Shown here in pieces: positions 1-10,335 of a DNA stretch of 64,000 bases. Numbering within the stretch: the stretch's first letter is position 1; each line of letters opens with the position of its first letter. The DNA lies in assembly GCF_022965805.1 (NCBI RefSeq), contig NC_133101.1, positions 17,021,054 to 17,085,053 of the forward strand, in the 5' to 3' direction. Source of the stretch: Primulina eburnea. Lineage: Eukaryota > Streptophyta > Magnoliopsida > Lamiales > Gesneriaceae. The position numbers and the translations under genes are program-made. The notes under the pieces were generated by a model that made no database searches, was not told the DNA's origin, and saw only the letters and a program-made list of their open reading frames with translations.

Positions 1-429
1 TCACAATTGAGTAGAGAGAAAATTTTATAAAGTGTGTACTTTAATATATTTTGTGAGTTTGAGATTTTTACTTTTTACCGTAAATTTTTACTTTTAATAC
101 ATTATCAGTACGATACTCGAAAATTCGGTTCTCCATAGTTTTCCAAGCTTCCAAACACAAGAAAAAAGTAACAATATTCAAAAGTAAGAATATTTATTTT
201 ACTGTTTATTTATTTTTATTGTGTATATATTAATAACGCGATGTGATTATTTTACTATATATATATTTTTATTGCGTTATAAATAATTATATATATTTGT
301 ATAATGTCACAGTATTATATAAAAAGAGTCTCTGACACCTCATTATAATATTGTGATGTGATATACGTAATTATTTAAATAGATTCACAATATATACATC
401 ATATTATTACCATAAAATTTACATATACA
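1..429. other. AT-rich stretch without recognisable gene
   Basis: Very AT-rich DNA with short TATATA runs and no open frame of useful length. I see no coding or RNA-gene signal. It may be the upstream part of the LTR of the copia remnant that follows, but I cannot place its left boundary. Confidence 0.4.
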
Positions 430-766
430 TACATTTATTTTTTTAATATTTTATAACGGTCATAAACGGCTAGTTTTTACCCTATAAATATGATTTTACA
501 AACACATTTAATCACTCCAAACTTACTCTTGCACCCTAAAAATTTTCTTCATCCATATTTCCGAAGAAGAAAAGGATGGCTCTTTCAAGGATATTATAAT
601 TATTTTGATTATTATACTTACTAGTATTGTATTTATCGGAGAATATATGTCTCGTGTTTTTCTTTATTTTTAAGAATGCTTGTATTTATAATTTATATGT
701 TACTTTTTATTGTCATATTAATAGAACTTAACTAATAAAATGCATTGTTATTTTTCTAGTACCACC

Positions 767-1660
767 ATGTCAAATTTGGCAAAGCTCGAATTTGTTGCGC
801 TCGACATTACAGGAAAAAGTTATATGCCATGGACTCTCGATATAAAAATGCATATTGAGTCTTTGGGTCTAAGCGAGATTATTAAAAAAATGGTATCTCT
901 TCATCACAAAAAAAAAAAAAAAAGCAAAAGCTATAATATTTTTGTGTCGACATCGTGATAAACGTTTAAAATGTGAATATCTCATCGAAAAAGATCACAT
1001 GGCTTTGTGGAAATGATTAAAAGAAAGATTTGAACATATCTCATCGACGATGTATCGAATCTCGCAATTAAAATTTTGTGGACATGAGGTTACGGAATCG
1101 GAAATGCTTGAAAAAATATTTTCCACTTTTCATGCATCAAATATAACTCTGCGACAACAATAAAAAGTGTGTGGATTTGTGAGATATTCTGAACTTATCT
1201 TATGTTTTATTGTGGCGGAAAAGAACAACGAGCTGCTAATGGAAATCATCAGTCCCGACTCACTCGATCAAAAACATTTACTTCGTAAAAATGAATTTAA
1301 ACCTGGAAACTAAAATCAAATTCAGAGACAAGGTTTTGTTCGAGGTCGAGGTTGTGTTCATGGTCATGGACGTAGACGTGGACGTGGACGTGGTCGTGGT
1401 AGTGGTCACGGCCGTGGTTTTGAAAACAATCGAGACAGTTACTTCTATAACTCATCTCAAAAGGGCGTCACGAACAACCCACTGAAAAGGCATCATGAAA
1501 ATATGAGTGTTAATGAAAATCACTGAAAACGATTTGAAAGTTCTTGGTTTAGATGCGGCACTCCAAGGCATTGGTCTCGTATTTGTCGAGCCCCCGAGCA
1601 CCTTTGTAAGTTCTATAAAGAATCGATAAAGGGGAAGAAAAAGAGACCAATTTCACTGAA
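767..1660 (+). pseudogene. copia gag (UBN2-type) pseudogene
   Basis: The start at 767 gives MSNLAKLEFVALDITGKSY, a familiar opening of plant copia capsid proteins that continues with MPWTLDIKMH. An A-run near 910-924 and later stops break the frame. Downstream segments in shifted frames still read as gag, including an RGRGRG-rich tract at about 1340-1420. The zinc knuckle at about 1545-1600 reads WFRCGTPRHWSRIC, so the first cysteine of CCHC is replaced by tryptophan. The family protein packages the element RNA. This copy cannot make it. Confidence 0.7.
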
Positions 1661-1878
1661 CGCAGTGACCGTTTGAGTGATTCAACACATTTTAATGCTG
1701 CGTATTTTCTGAATGATTTATCTGAAAATGATCAATATATTGGTGGCATACAAATGTAAAACATTTTATTTTTCATGTGCTCATATGTTAATGTTTTATT
1801 GTATAATTATGATATGCATTTTATTATATATGTATTTTCAGTAATTTTTTTCATTGCATATTTTTTTTGAAATTCAAA

Positions 1879-2440
1879 TATGGAAAATGCTATGAACAAA
1901 GCTAAACAGGGAAATAATCACATGGAAGTTTGCATACCTGATAGTGGTACAACGCATACTATTCTCCGAGATAAAAGATATTTCTTTGAACTAAAACCAA
2001 CAAATTACAATATCAGATCCTGTAGACTTGATAAAAGGTTGTGGTAAAGCATATTTTTTGTTACCTAATGGTACAAAATTTCTGATAAATAATGTTTTGT
2101 ATTCGCTTCAATCGAAAAGAAATTTGTTGATTTTTAATGGCATATATTCACATGGGTATGATACTCAGAAAATAAATGAAGAAAATGAAAAATATATGTG
2201 TCTTACCACATATAAATCAGGAAAGAAATATGTAGTTGAAAAGCCACCAATGCTCCCTACTAAATTGCATTATACATATATAAGTCCAATTGAATAAAAT
2301 ATGGTAATTGATAATTCTTCAATATTGATTAATTGGCATTATCGATTAGGACATCCTGATTCAACAATGAAGCAGAATTATAAAATACACATAGTCATCC
2401 GCTAAAAGACCTGAAAATCTTTCAAAATTATAAGTTTCAA
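1879..2440 (+). pseudogene. copia aspartic protease and start of GAG-pre-integrase, pseudogene
   Basis: The active-site motif DSGTTHTI is readable at about 1938-1961. A second frame (2028-2297) carries the downstream protease-like block with VLYSLQSKRNLL. A further frame at about 2335-2440 gives the degraded GAG-pre-integrase beginning. Stops and frame changes separate these parts. In the family the protease cuts the Gag-Pol polyprotein. The reading ends where the Cassandra-like piece begins. Confidence 0.65.
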
Positions 2441-2451
2441 TGCAAAACATG

Positions 2452-2565
2452 TGTAACGCCCCAGATTCGACAACTGTTCTCACTGTATCAAGACGGGTCT
2501 TTCCAGCGTGCTTATATCCTCACTCACACGCACCCTGGAAAACTTCCCAGGAGGTCACCCATCCC
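2452..2565. repeat. Cassandra-type TRIM LTR fragment with 5S-like segment
   Basis: Begins TGTAACGCCC, as asterid Cassandra LTRs do from memory, and contains ACTTCCCAGGAGGTCACCC (2542-2560), the reverse complement of the conserved 3' half of plant 5S rRNA including its internal promoter box C. Cassandra elements are short non-autonomous LTR elements whose LTRs carry a 5S-derived promoter. Only about 114 bases are present and the sequence leaves the 5S match after CATCC. The piece sits at the break between a sense and an antisense copia element. Confidence 0.6.
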
Positions 2566-2579
2566 TTTGTTCAAATGAT

Positions 2580-3114
2580 AAACATGATCAGGAAAAGAGT
2601 GATTGATAAAACCTGGTGGTTGTTCAACATAAACTTCTTCCTGTAACTGACCATTCAGAAAGACACTCTTCACGTCCATCTAGTAGACTTTAAAATTCTT
2701 GAATGATGCATAGGCAAGGAACATTCTTATTGCTTCCAGTCTTGCAACTGGTGCATAAGTTTCATCGTAGTCAATTCATTCTTCTTGCCTATATCCTTGA
2801 GCTACAAGTCTTGCTTTGTTGCGTGCAACTGAACCATCCTCGTTCAATTTGTTTCTGAATACCCATTTTGTACCTATAAAAATTTTAGAAATTGGTCTTG
2901 GAACTAAGTTCCAGACATTGTTATGGGTAAACTGATTTAGCTCTTCTTGCATAGTATTTATCCATTTAAGATCAGCAAGAGCTTCATCAATTTTCCTTGG
3001 TTCCAATTGTGAAACGAAAGCAGAATGAATAAATAGATTAAGCATTTTATTTCTAGTCCTTAACGGATCAGATGGATTACCTATCACCAGTTCTAGTGGA
3101 TGTGATTTCTTCAT
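2580..3114 (-). pseudogene. copia reverse transcriptase, N-terminal part, pseudogene
   Basis: Translation shows the copia RT opening: [18 protein letters not shown], then GTKWVFRNKLNEDGSVARNK and [12 protein letters not shown]. Past 2776 the frame shifts but the sense continues to about 2580, towards the segment before the first catalytic aspartate. The YVDD box and RNase H are absent because the element ends here. The part from 2776 to 3114 is open. Confidence 0.75.
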
Positions 3115-3308
3115 CTGAGCTCATTATTTATTGCGTCCATGTCAGCACCTTCTTCTGTTGGCAACTGAATGTTTTCTTCAGTTTCAGTTGGAGCTAGATC
3201 AGTTGGTAGCTGAATATTATCAATATGCTCCACCAACTGATTATCAGGAACAACTTCATGTTCAACTTGTTGGTCCGGTATTTCTGGTTCAGGTGTTTGA
3301 ATGATGTT

Positions 3309-4280
3309 TCAATTGATATGATATTCTTCTTCACCATCATCCTCCAAACTGATATCTATAAATCGATCAACTAGCTCAATTGGATCAGTTGGCTTATCAG
3401 TTAGCACATATTCATCAAATACGACATGAATTGATTCTTCAACAATTAAATTGCTTTTATTAAAGACTCTATAATCTTTACTGACTGATGAATATCCAAG
3501 AAATATTCCCTCGGCAGATTTAACACCAAAAGCTTTTAAATGATTTTTGTCATTATCAAGAATAAAACATCTACAGCCGAATATTTTGAAATATGAAACC
3601 ACATTTTTTCGTCCATGCCAGATCTCATATGGTGTTTTCACATGATTCTTATTAATCATTGATCTGTTCTGAGTGTAACATTTAGTTTTTACTACTTCTG
3701 CCCAAAATCTTTGAGAAATACTAGAATTAGCAAGCATCGTTCTAGCAGCTTCTTTAAGAGTCCGATTTCTTCTCTCAGCTACACCATTTTGCTGAGGGGT
3801 TCTAGCTGCTGAGAGCTCATTCTTGGTCCCAGTATTTCCAAAAATATTGAAAGATCTTGATTGATGAATTCAGTCACTCGATCATACCTTGTTCGATCAA
3901 TCCCAACTGATTTTTCATTTAATAATCTTTTAAAGAGTTTAATCAGTTGTGTAGCAGTTTGGTCTTTAGATTTGAGAAATATGACCTGAGTAAATCTTGA
4001 AAAATCATCCACAACAACTAAGGTGTATTTCATTCCCCCTAAACTCATGACTTGTATTGGACCAAAAAGATCCATATGTAACAGTTCTAAGCATCGGGAG
4101 GATGATTTACACCTCTGTTTTTGAATGAAGATCTTACTTGCTTACCAAACTGACATGCTGAACAAATTTTATCTTTTGAAAATTCTATTTTGGGTAAATC
4201 AGTTACAAGATCATGGTTACTCAGATAGGCAATAGATTTAAAGTTTAGCTGGTTCAACCTCTTATGCCACAACCAGTTTC
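3309..4280 (-). pseudogene. copia GAG-pre-integrase and integrase, pseudogene
   Basis: Three neighbouring open segments together cover this domain pair. At 4272-4087 the GAG-pre-integrase reads MWHKRLNQLNFKSIAYLS with a CSACQFGKQ zinc-binding part. At 4075-3779 the catalytic core opens MDLFGPIQVMSLGGMKYTLV. At 3737-3309 the core end and C-terminal part include WAEVVKTKCYTQNR and the GCRCFILDND block. Frame breaks between segments make it non-functional. Integrase would join element cDNA to host DNA. Confidence 0.75.
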
Positions 4281-4479
4281 TAGAAGATTTAGAAGTTAAT
4301 AAACAAACTGGTGCATAAGGTTGATCAGTCCAACGAATGACTTCATTAGTTGAGTCTCTAAGTGAACAAGTGTGTCTGTCAAACTGAACTGAGAAATTAT
4401 TGTCGCATAATTGACTGATGCTAATCGAGTTTTACTTCAAATTCTCAACTAGTAAAACATCTTTGACAGTAAAGTTACC

Positions 4480-4640
4480 ATGTATTAGCTTACTCTTACC
4501 CACAGTTTACCTTTGGAATTATCTCCAAAACTGATGTTTGGTCCACTGTATTTGATCAGTTGGGATAGCAGACTTTCATCCCCTGTCATATATCTTGAGC
4601 AGCCACTGTCTAGATACCAGGTGGATTCCTTGTTTTAACA
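4480..4640 (-). pseudogene. copia protease remnant (DSGCSRYMTG)
   Basis: The minus strand reads STWYLDSGCSRYMTGDESLL across about 4628-4570, the copia aspartic protease active-site block with the usual DSGCSRHM-like motif. The downstream ISFGDNSKG block follows. The surrounding frame is interrupted, so only the motif islands are readable. Confidence 0.65.
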
Positions 4641-4903
4641 TGTTACCTGAAATCACACACAATATATGATCTTGGTACCCATATTCATTTGGGTCCTAAA
4701 CTGATTAGTCATTTAGGAAACCAAACTTGGACCAGTCTAACTGAATTTCCAGTTGGTGTGTTCCAAATAGTCTTTCTCGATTTTTGAGTGATAAGTGTGT
4801 GGTGTGAGGAAGAAACAATATGATCTGTATCCTTTTTCAATTGAATGTTCTTTTGATACATTTTCTGAACTGGCTTACAGTTGTAGTAATTGTAATAGCC
4901 ATT

Positions 4904-5165
4904 CCTTGAGTACTGACTTTTGTAACTGAGTCATTTAGGTGACCAGTTTCTTGAATCAATTGAACTCTAAACCAACTGTTCAATCGACTGAAAGTAAGAA
5001 CAAAGCCAAACAGTATGTAATTGGATACAGCCTTGAGTACTGACTTTTGTAACTGAGTCATTTAGGTGACCAGTTTCTTGAATCAATTGAACTTGACTCA
5101 AGGCTGTATCCAATTACATACTGTTTGGCTTTGTTCTTACTTTCAGTCGATTGAACAGTTGGTTT
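4904..5165. repeat. Inverted and direct duplication inside the antisense copia element
   Basis: Two 70-base arms, 4969-5038 and 5096-5165, are perfect reverse complements separated by 57 bases. A 63-base direct repeat (4904-4966 and 5031-5093) overlaps the arms and the spacer. I compared the bases by eye and found no mismatch in either pair. The structure interrupts the gag-protease linker. It could form a long hairpin in RNA or single-stranded cDNA. Confidence 0.9.
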
Positions 5166-5457
5166 ACTTGGTTCTGAGAATTCATTTACCATATTTAATT
5201 TTACAAAGGCAATGTACTTTCCTTTCTTTTTATTCAACCTTGGTTGTGTATCACTTTCAGAATTCTCAACATGACTGTTAAAGACTAACCAATTTTATCA
5301 TCAACCGATTTTTGTGCATTCTGCATTTCAGTTAATGTAACTGAAGACTTGTTCCAAGCTTGAATCAGTTCAGTATGTTTTGAAATTTCAGTTTTTAACT
5401 GACATATGAAAGCTTGGTTCTTAATCATTTTAGTTTTTTGCTTTGCAATCTCCCCTT

Positions 5458-6788
5458 TTAGATGTAAAACTCCAACTGACTCATCAGTTCAGTTTTGTTA
5501 TCATTGAGATCATTTTGCTCAGTTCTGACCTTCTCAAATGATCGAGCAAGTCTGTGATTCTCATTTACCATGTCATGCAATGTTGTAATGAGTTCCTCAC
5601 GGGTGAAATCAGTAGAGTTGAAGTCAAATACCTGTTCACTTGCTGACTCCATTTCAGCATCATTTGCCATTAAACACTTAACTTCTTCATCATCATCATT
5701 TGAGCTGTATGAGGTTTCGTGCTCTGACTCCTCACTGTCAGTTTCCGCCCACTTAGATTTGCTCTCCTCAGCTAGAAGCACCTCATGTTTCTTTTTGAAT
5801 GACTTCTTGTCATCCTTGGTTCTTCTTTTATGTTCATAGGGCTTCTTCCCTCTTTCAGCTGAGCCTCGACTGTCCTTCTTTGGTTTGGGACAGTCAGCAA
5901 TAAAGTGATCAGTTTTGCCACAATTGTAGTAAGTATAAGGTTCTTCTTTGGAGTAGTTTTTCTGATATTGTTTCTGAAAGTTTCCTTGATTTCTTCTCAT
6001 AAATTTTCCAAACTTTCTGAAAAACAATGACATCGCGTCATTGCTTAGCTGGTCAGCAGACTTGTCAATTGAACCACTTGGTTCCAGTCTGACAGCAGTT
6101 AAAGCAGTTGTGGCCGCTGGTGTAGAAGGTTCCCCTTCTCTAGTTTGTAGTTCAAACTCATAGGCCTCAGATCAGCAAACAAATCATGAAGCTCGACCTT
6201 GTTGAGGTCCTTTGACTCCCTTATCGCCATGGACTTGACATTCCACTCTTTGGGAAGATCACTGACAACTTTCAGTGCTACCTCTTAATTGGAATACACT
6301 TTTCCAAGTGAATTTTGCTCGTTGATAATGCCACTGACTCTTTCATAATATTCATGCATTGTTTCTCTAGACTTCATCTTGAAGATGTCAAATTTCTGAA
6401 CAGCAACTGATAGCTTGTTCTCCTTATTTTGCTCGTTTCCTTCACAAAGTTGGGCCAGTTTCTCCCAAATTTCCTTAGCAGTATTGCACATTTTGATTTT
6501 GCTGAAAGCGTCTTTATCCAGCGTTTTGTATAAGATATCCTTCGCCACATTGTCTAGATTGGCTTTCTTCTTATCTTCGCCTGTCCATTCTTCTCTGGGA
6601 TTCTCTATACGATATGGTGCCCCATCTGTCATGGATACAGCTGTGTTGGTTTTTAAAATCTTCATGGGTCCATCAGTAATAACGTACCACATATCATTGT
6701 CCTGTGCAGCTAGATGAGCCTGCATTCTGATTTTCCAGTGGTCAAAATCTTCTCTGGAAAACATTGGAATTTCATTGAAAGAAGACAT
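5458..6788 (-). pseudogene. copia gag with zinc knuckle, pseudogene
   Basis: Start chosen at 6788 (MSSFNEIPMF), which fits the usual gag opening better than the longer upstream frame, because the primer site and LTR lie just upstream. The capsid part (6788-6285) includes FDHWKIRMQAHLAAQDNDMW and an IWEKLAQLCEG block. It stops at 6285. The second open segment (6033-5458) holds a zinc knuckle reading YYNCGKTDHFIADC, in which the first cysteine has become tyrosine, consistent with one G-to-A change, followed by a lysine-rich stretch and an acidic, coiled-coil-like tail. Confidence 0.75.
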
Positions 6789-6834
6789 GGTTATCAGTTT
6801 TGTGGATAAAAATATTCTGGGACAATATTTAACT

Positions 6835-6846
6835 GCTCTGATACCA
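6835..6846 (-). other. Primer binding site, initiator tRNA-Met
   Basis: The minus strand reads TGGTATCAGAGC, complementary to the 3' end of initiator tRNA-Met, the standard primer site of plant copia elements. It lies between the gag start and the LTR end at 6849, two bases away, which fixes the element's orientation. Confidence 0.85.
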
Positions 6847-6848
6847 CT

Positions 6849-7250
6849 TGATATGATCGAATAATTGGTTAAAAGAGTGTTTAGAAGGGGTGGGGGGTGG
6901 TTCAATAAACACTCACAAATTTTATAAACTTTTCGAAAGTTGAGTTCAGTTTAGTGATAAACTGATACTCGGAATCTTGTCTGTCGATAACAATCAGTTA
7001 ACAATAAAGTGCGGAATAAAACTGACCGATAGATAGAATAAAAACTGAAATAAGAACAAAAGATTTTACGGATGTTCGGAGATTTCAAACACCCTACGTC
7101 ACCTATTCTATCACAAGGATAGAGTATTCACTAAAAGAATTTGATCGATACAAAAGTTTGTACAAACCCACTTCAACTTGGACTTAACACTGTCAAAACT
7201 AAAACTCTTAGTTTACAATCAAGAGTGTTTGATTCAATCAAGCGTGGTTG
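6849..7250 (-). mobile_element. Partial 5' LTR of the antisense copia element
   Basis: The LTR ends at TG/CA next to the primer site (TGATATGATCGA on the plus strand at 6849). The block around 7070-7110 (GATGTTCGGAGATTTC, then CCCTACGTCACC) is the reverse complement of a block in another copia LTR at about 63340-63380. So both elements have related LTRs. The outer end is lost or unclear near 7250. Confidence 0.65.
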
Positions 7251-7254
7251 TGGT

Positions 7255-7810
7255 AGCTAAAACCGATTTGATTAAATATATGCTGAATAGACCCATCCTC
7301 TCCGGGTGGATTGGTAAATGGTCTTTAGCATTGGCCGAGTTTTCATTGACCTACTACCCTCAAGAATCAGTAAAAGGCCAAGCTATAACCGATTTTTTAG
7401 CCGACCATCCTTCACTTGACGAGTTTATTGGAGAGCAGGTTGTTTTTCTAGTTTGTGGAGTGGGAGTTCGACCCTGGGAGTTGAAGTTTGATGGATCAAG
7501 TACAGAAACAGCAGCTGGAGCTGGTATTGTGATCACCTCCCCAAGAGGTGTGAAAACCGCTCTATCATTCAGTTTGTGTTTTCCATGCACCAACAATCAG
7601 GCTGAATACGAAGCACTGGTAATTTGATTGGAAATTCTGAAAGATTAAGGGGCGAGAGAATTGTTAATATCGGGGGATTCTCAGCTGGTACTCAAAAAAC
7701 TGTCAGGGGAATTCAAATGCACAAGTTTTTCCTTGGCTCCATACGTCCCAAGACAAGAAAATTGGGAGGCAGACGAGTTGGCACATGTTGCTTCGGGATT
7801 GAAGATGTCT
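7255..7810 (+). pseudogene. Tat-gypsy RNase H and second (archaeal-type) RNase H, pseudogene
   Basis: The first part reads KTDLIKYMLNRPILSGWIGK and then FSLTYYPQESVKGQAITDFL, the end of the gypsy RNase H with its ADHP tether. The second domain begins WELKFDGSSTETAAGAGIVI with the catalytic aspartate in FDGSS, continues CTNNQAEYEALV with the QAEYEA helix, and after a stop at 7625 continues in another frame with GDSQLVLKKLSGEFKC and PRQENWEADELAHVASG. At least one frame break separates the halves. Confidence 0.8.
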
Positions 7811-7983
7811 CCAGAACTTACACACATGCTAGTGTTGATTCAGAAGAAAAACCACCCTTCAATTCAGCAAAGAGGAATTCAGGTAGACACGCTCAACTTG
7901 GATTTAAACTTAGCTCGTGACTGGAGGGATGACATAAAACAGGTGCTAGAATCTACCGGGAAAGATGTTTCACATGGTTTAAA

Positions 7984-9065
7984 ATGAGAGCTCTTAATTA
8001 CGTCTTAGTGAAGGGAGATTTGTACATGAAAGGTTTAGATGTCCTGCTCCTCAGATGCATAGGTTTCCCAGAGGCATTGGAGATCATGAATCGAGTTCAT
8101 GAGGGAGTAGGTGGAGCGCATCAATCTGGAATAAAGATGAGATGGTTGATAAGGAGGTATGGCTACTATTGGACATTCATCCTGAAAGATTGCATCAAAT
8201 ATGCTAAGGGATGCCAGCCATGTCAGAAACACGGGAACATCCAAAGAATTCTGGGGTATGAGCTCCACAGCGTTATCAAACCATGGCCGTTCAAAGGCTA
8301 GGCCATGGACTTAATAGGGAAACTCTTCCCAGCATCATCTAAAGGCCACTCGTTCAACCTTGTGGCCACTTTTTCACCAAATGGGTAGAAGCAGTGCCTT
8401 TGAAGAAAGCGGAATAAGGGGATGTCATTAAATTTGTGAAAGAGAATATTATTCATAAATTTGGAATTCCAGAGTCACTAACCACGGATCAGGGAACTAT
8501 GTTCACGGGCTCAGATATGAGATAATTTTCAGAAGACTATGGAATCAAATTGATAAACTCGTCCCCTCATTACCCACAATCCAATGGACATGACGAAGCA
8601 TCGAACAAAGTTTGGACAAAGATTCTACAGAAAATGATAGAAGAGAATCCCAGGGATTGACCACGGCTATTATCAGAAACTTTGTCGGCATACAGAACAT
8701 CCAAGAGGACTGTCACTGAAGTGAGCCCTTTTTCTCCTACCTTTGGCCACGATGCAATGCTCCCATTGGAGATTATGGTGCCATCAATGCGAGTGGCAAG
8801 GCAAAATTATCTTTCCCTTGAAGATTATAATGAAGCAATGATCATAGAGTTAGAAGAATTGGATGAGTTGAGAATCCAAGCGTACAATGCTATGATGTTA
8901 CAGAAACAGAAGGTTGTGAGAATCTACAACAAAAGAGTCACCAAGAAAAGCTTCCATGAAGGGGAAATAGTGTGGAAGACTCTACTGCCGTTAGGAACGA
9001 AGGATAGGGAGCTGGGAAAATGGTCTCCCATTTGGGAGGACCATTCAAATTACATAAGGTGTTAG
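7984..9065 (+). pseudogene. Tat-gypsy integrase, pseudogene
   Basis: The zinc-binding part is present in 7984-8301 (HEGVGGAHQSGIKM, then CIKYAKGCQPCQKHG, an HHCC arrangement). The catalytic core at 8310-8680 is broken by stops but keeps the order MDLIGKLFPASSKGHSF, then TTDQGTMF, then NGHDEASNK. The C-terminal part is open in 8682-9065 (SAYRTSKRTVTEVSPFSPTF, later GEIVWK). Confidence 0.75.
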
Positions 9066-9231
9066 ACAGAAATGCATATTGGCTATCCAGTTTAGATGAT
9101 CATCCACAAAAAAGATGCATAAATGGCAAGTATCTCAAGCCGTAGTTTCCAAGTATAAGGAAAGAAGTAGAAAAAGCGAGCGAGTGAGGCGAACAGAAAG
9201 GCTGATATCCAGCGGGGAGTTGGCCTTCGGG

Positions 9232-9377
9232 CCCTAATCCTGCGAGCAAGCTGGATATCCGTAGGCATGATTGTCACACGAATGGCACACAAGTTAATGT
9301 CCTTAAATAGACCCACAAGGTAGGCCTCGAAAGCTTCCTGAAGCGTCAAAATAGCATGGCTCTGGAAACACAAATCA

Positions 9378-9409
<32 letters not shown>

Positions 9410-9533
9410 CCTCATGAAAGGAAGCTTCCTGATCAAGAGCTCGATACTCTTTTGGTACTTACGGATTTCACGAAGATCAACAGTACCAGGACAGTAACAA
9501 TGTGGCTTTTGTTGGGACTAGAAGATGGAGCCA
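9232..9533 (-). pseudogene. Histone H3.3 gene fragment (pseudogene)
   Basis: The minus strand encodes H3 residues from about K37 to R131: [49 protein letters not shown], and [15 protein letters not shown]. Tyrosine at position 41, histidine at 87 and leucine at 90 point to plant H3.3 rather than H3.1. Damage: two arginines to cysteine, a glutamine to methionine, a 9-base loss of H113-A114-K115, a one-base shift near residue 36, and no proper C-terminus. An acceptor-like CTGTACAG at 9541-9534 precedes the block, so it appears to be a genomic exon, not a processed copy. The N-terminal tail exon is not seen nearby. Lies antisense just after the Tat integrase. Confidence 0.85.
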
Positions 9534-10240
9534 CTGTACAGGGAAAAAGGCAGCAAATAAGAGGTTATACTTAAGAATGGAATGCAACTCAAACCGGGGT
9601 AATAAGCAAATTATCAGATAAACAAGGAGCCAAGAAATACGAAGTGCAATTCAAGAAGGAAGAAGGATTTACCCATAGCAATAGAAGGCGGGCCAAAACT
9701 CGAGTGGACACCCATGGATGACCCGGAAGCGGCGGAAAACCGTCTGAAACCAGCGGCAGGGGAAGAAACGTCGACTTGGGAAGAAACAGCAGCCGCATCG
9801 CTCGATTCAATGGAGGCGCTGGAGCAGATTCTTGAGCCATACAGGGAGTTTGGGCGACAATGGCGTGGAGGAAATGACGGTGGAAAAGGGCAAGCGAGCG
9901 TCCGAACGAAGGAGAAAAGAACTTAAAAACCGCTGCGGTTGAGGAGTGGGGTTAGCGAAGCGGCGTGCGTCCACACTAGCAGCGGAGAGCGATCTAACGA
10001 AGAGGCGGGGAAGAAGAGAAGAGATCGGGCTACAAGATTTGAATCGAAGTATGAATAAAAGGGCCCGATGATCTAAAACCCGAATACGAATTGGGCTTGG
10101 GTGAGCGGCCCACTGCTACAAATCCTAGTCACAGATAAATGATTATGGGCCGCTACAAATAAATGGGTCGGACCGGGATATATACAAGCATTTTGACCCA
10201 ATGGGCCAATGCTTGCGGGAGCAATTGTTTGGGCCAAAAT
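9534..10240. other. Unassigned GC-richer segment
   Basis: Between the H3.3 fragment and AT-rich LTR-like DNA lies a relatively GC-rich segment (about 9640-10070) with short open frames such as 9714-9926 on the plus strand. I recognise no domain. It may be host-gene flank captured with the H3.3 exon or retroelement 3' sequence. Confidence 0.35.
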
Positions 10241-10335
10241 AATTTAATTAGAAGCCCAATTTAATTATTTAGTTAGGAGCCCAATTTAATTATTTAATTA
10301 TAAGACCAATTCAATTAGAAGTTAATAGAAGCCCA
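10240..10335 (+). repeat. Short tandem repeat, about 25-bp unit
   Basis: Three imperfect copies of a unit like AGAAGCCCAATTTAATTATT follow one another. Units differ by a few bases (AGGAGCCC, ATAAGACC). AT-rich with a GCCC core. Probably part of an LTR. Confidence 0.6.

Larger units (their letters stand above)
430..2451 (+). mobile_element. Ty1/copia retrotransposon, 5' remnant (sense)
   Basis: A sense copia piece in the order promoter-like leader, gag, zinc knuckle, protease. A TATA box (TATAAATA at 483-490) follows a short segment typical of copia LTRs. Gag begins near 767 and the protease near 1880. Several in-frame stops show it is dead. It breaks off at 2451, after the start of the GAG-pre-integrase region, where a Cassandra-like LTR piece begins. 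Integrase, RT and RNase H are missing. Confidence 0.7.
2576..7250 (-). mobile_element. Ty1/copia retrotransposon, antisense, 3'-truncated
   Basis: Reading leftward: part of the 5' LTR (about 7250-6849), tRNA-Met primer site (6846-6835), gag (from 6788), protease (about 4640-4480), GAG-pre-integrase and integrase (4272-3309) and the first part of RT (3114-2580). The rest of RT, RNase H and the 3' LTR are gone at the left edge, which abuts the Cassandra piece. The right LTR edge is not sharp and is set by the start of Tat-gypsy coding near 7255. The interior contains an inverted duplication at 4969-5165. Confidence 0.8.
7255..9200 (+). mobile_element. Ty3/gypsy element of Tat type, pol 3' part
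   Basis: Ordered remnants of RNase H, a second archaeal-type RNase H, and integrase. The extra RNase H after the ordinary one is the mark of the Tat group (Ogre, Grande, Retand). Upstream gag, protease and RT are missing, and stops or frame changes occur about every 300-400 bases. LTR-like AT-rich sequence with a poly-A signal-like region near 10560-10700 may belong to its 3' end. Confidence 0.75.

Noticed and set aside
2541..2565. 5S rRNA gene
   Set aside because: Only the box C/3' half matches; the rest of the gene is absent and the context is a Cassandra-type LTR.
5066..5281. Plus-strand ORF at 5066-5281
   Set aside because: Arises from the inverted duplication in the antisense copia element.
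9232..9533. Functional histone H3 gene
   Set aside because: N-terminal tail missing, internal deletion, frameshift and several changes at invariant residues.
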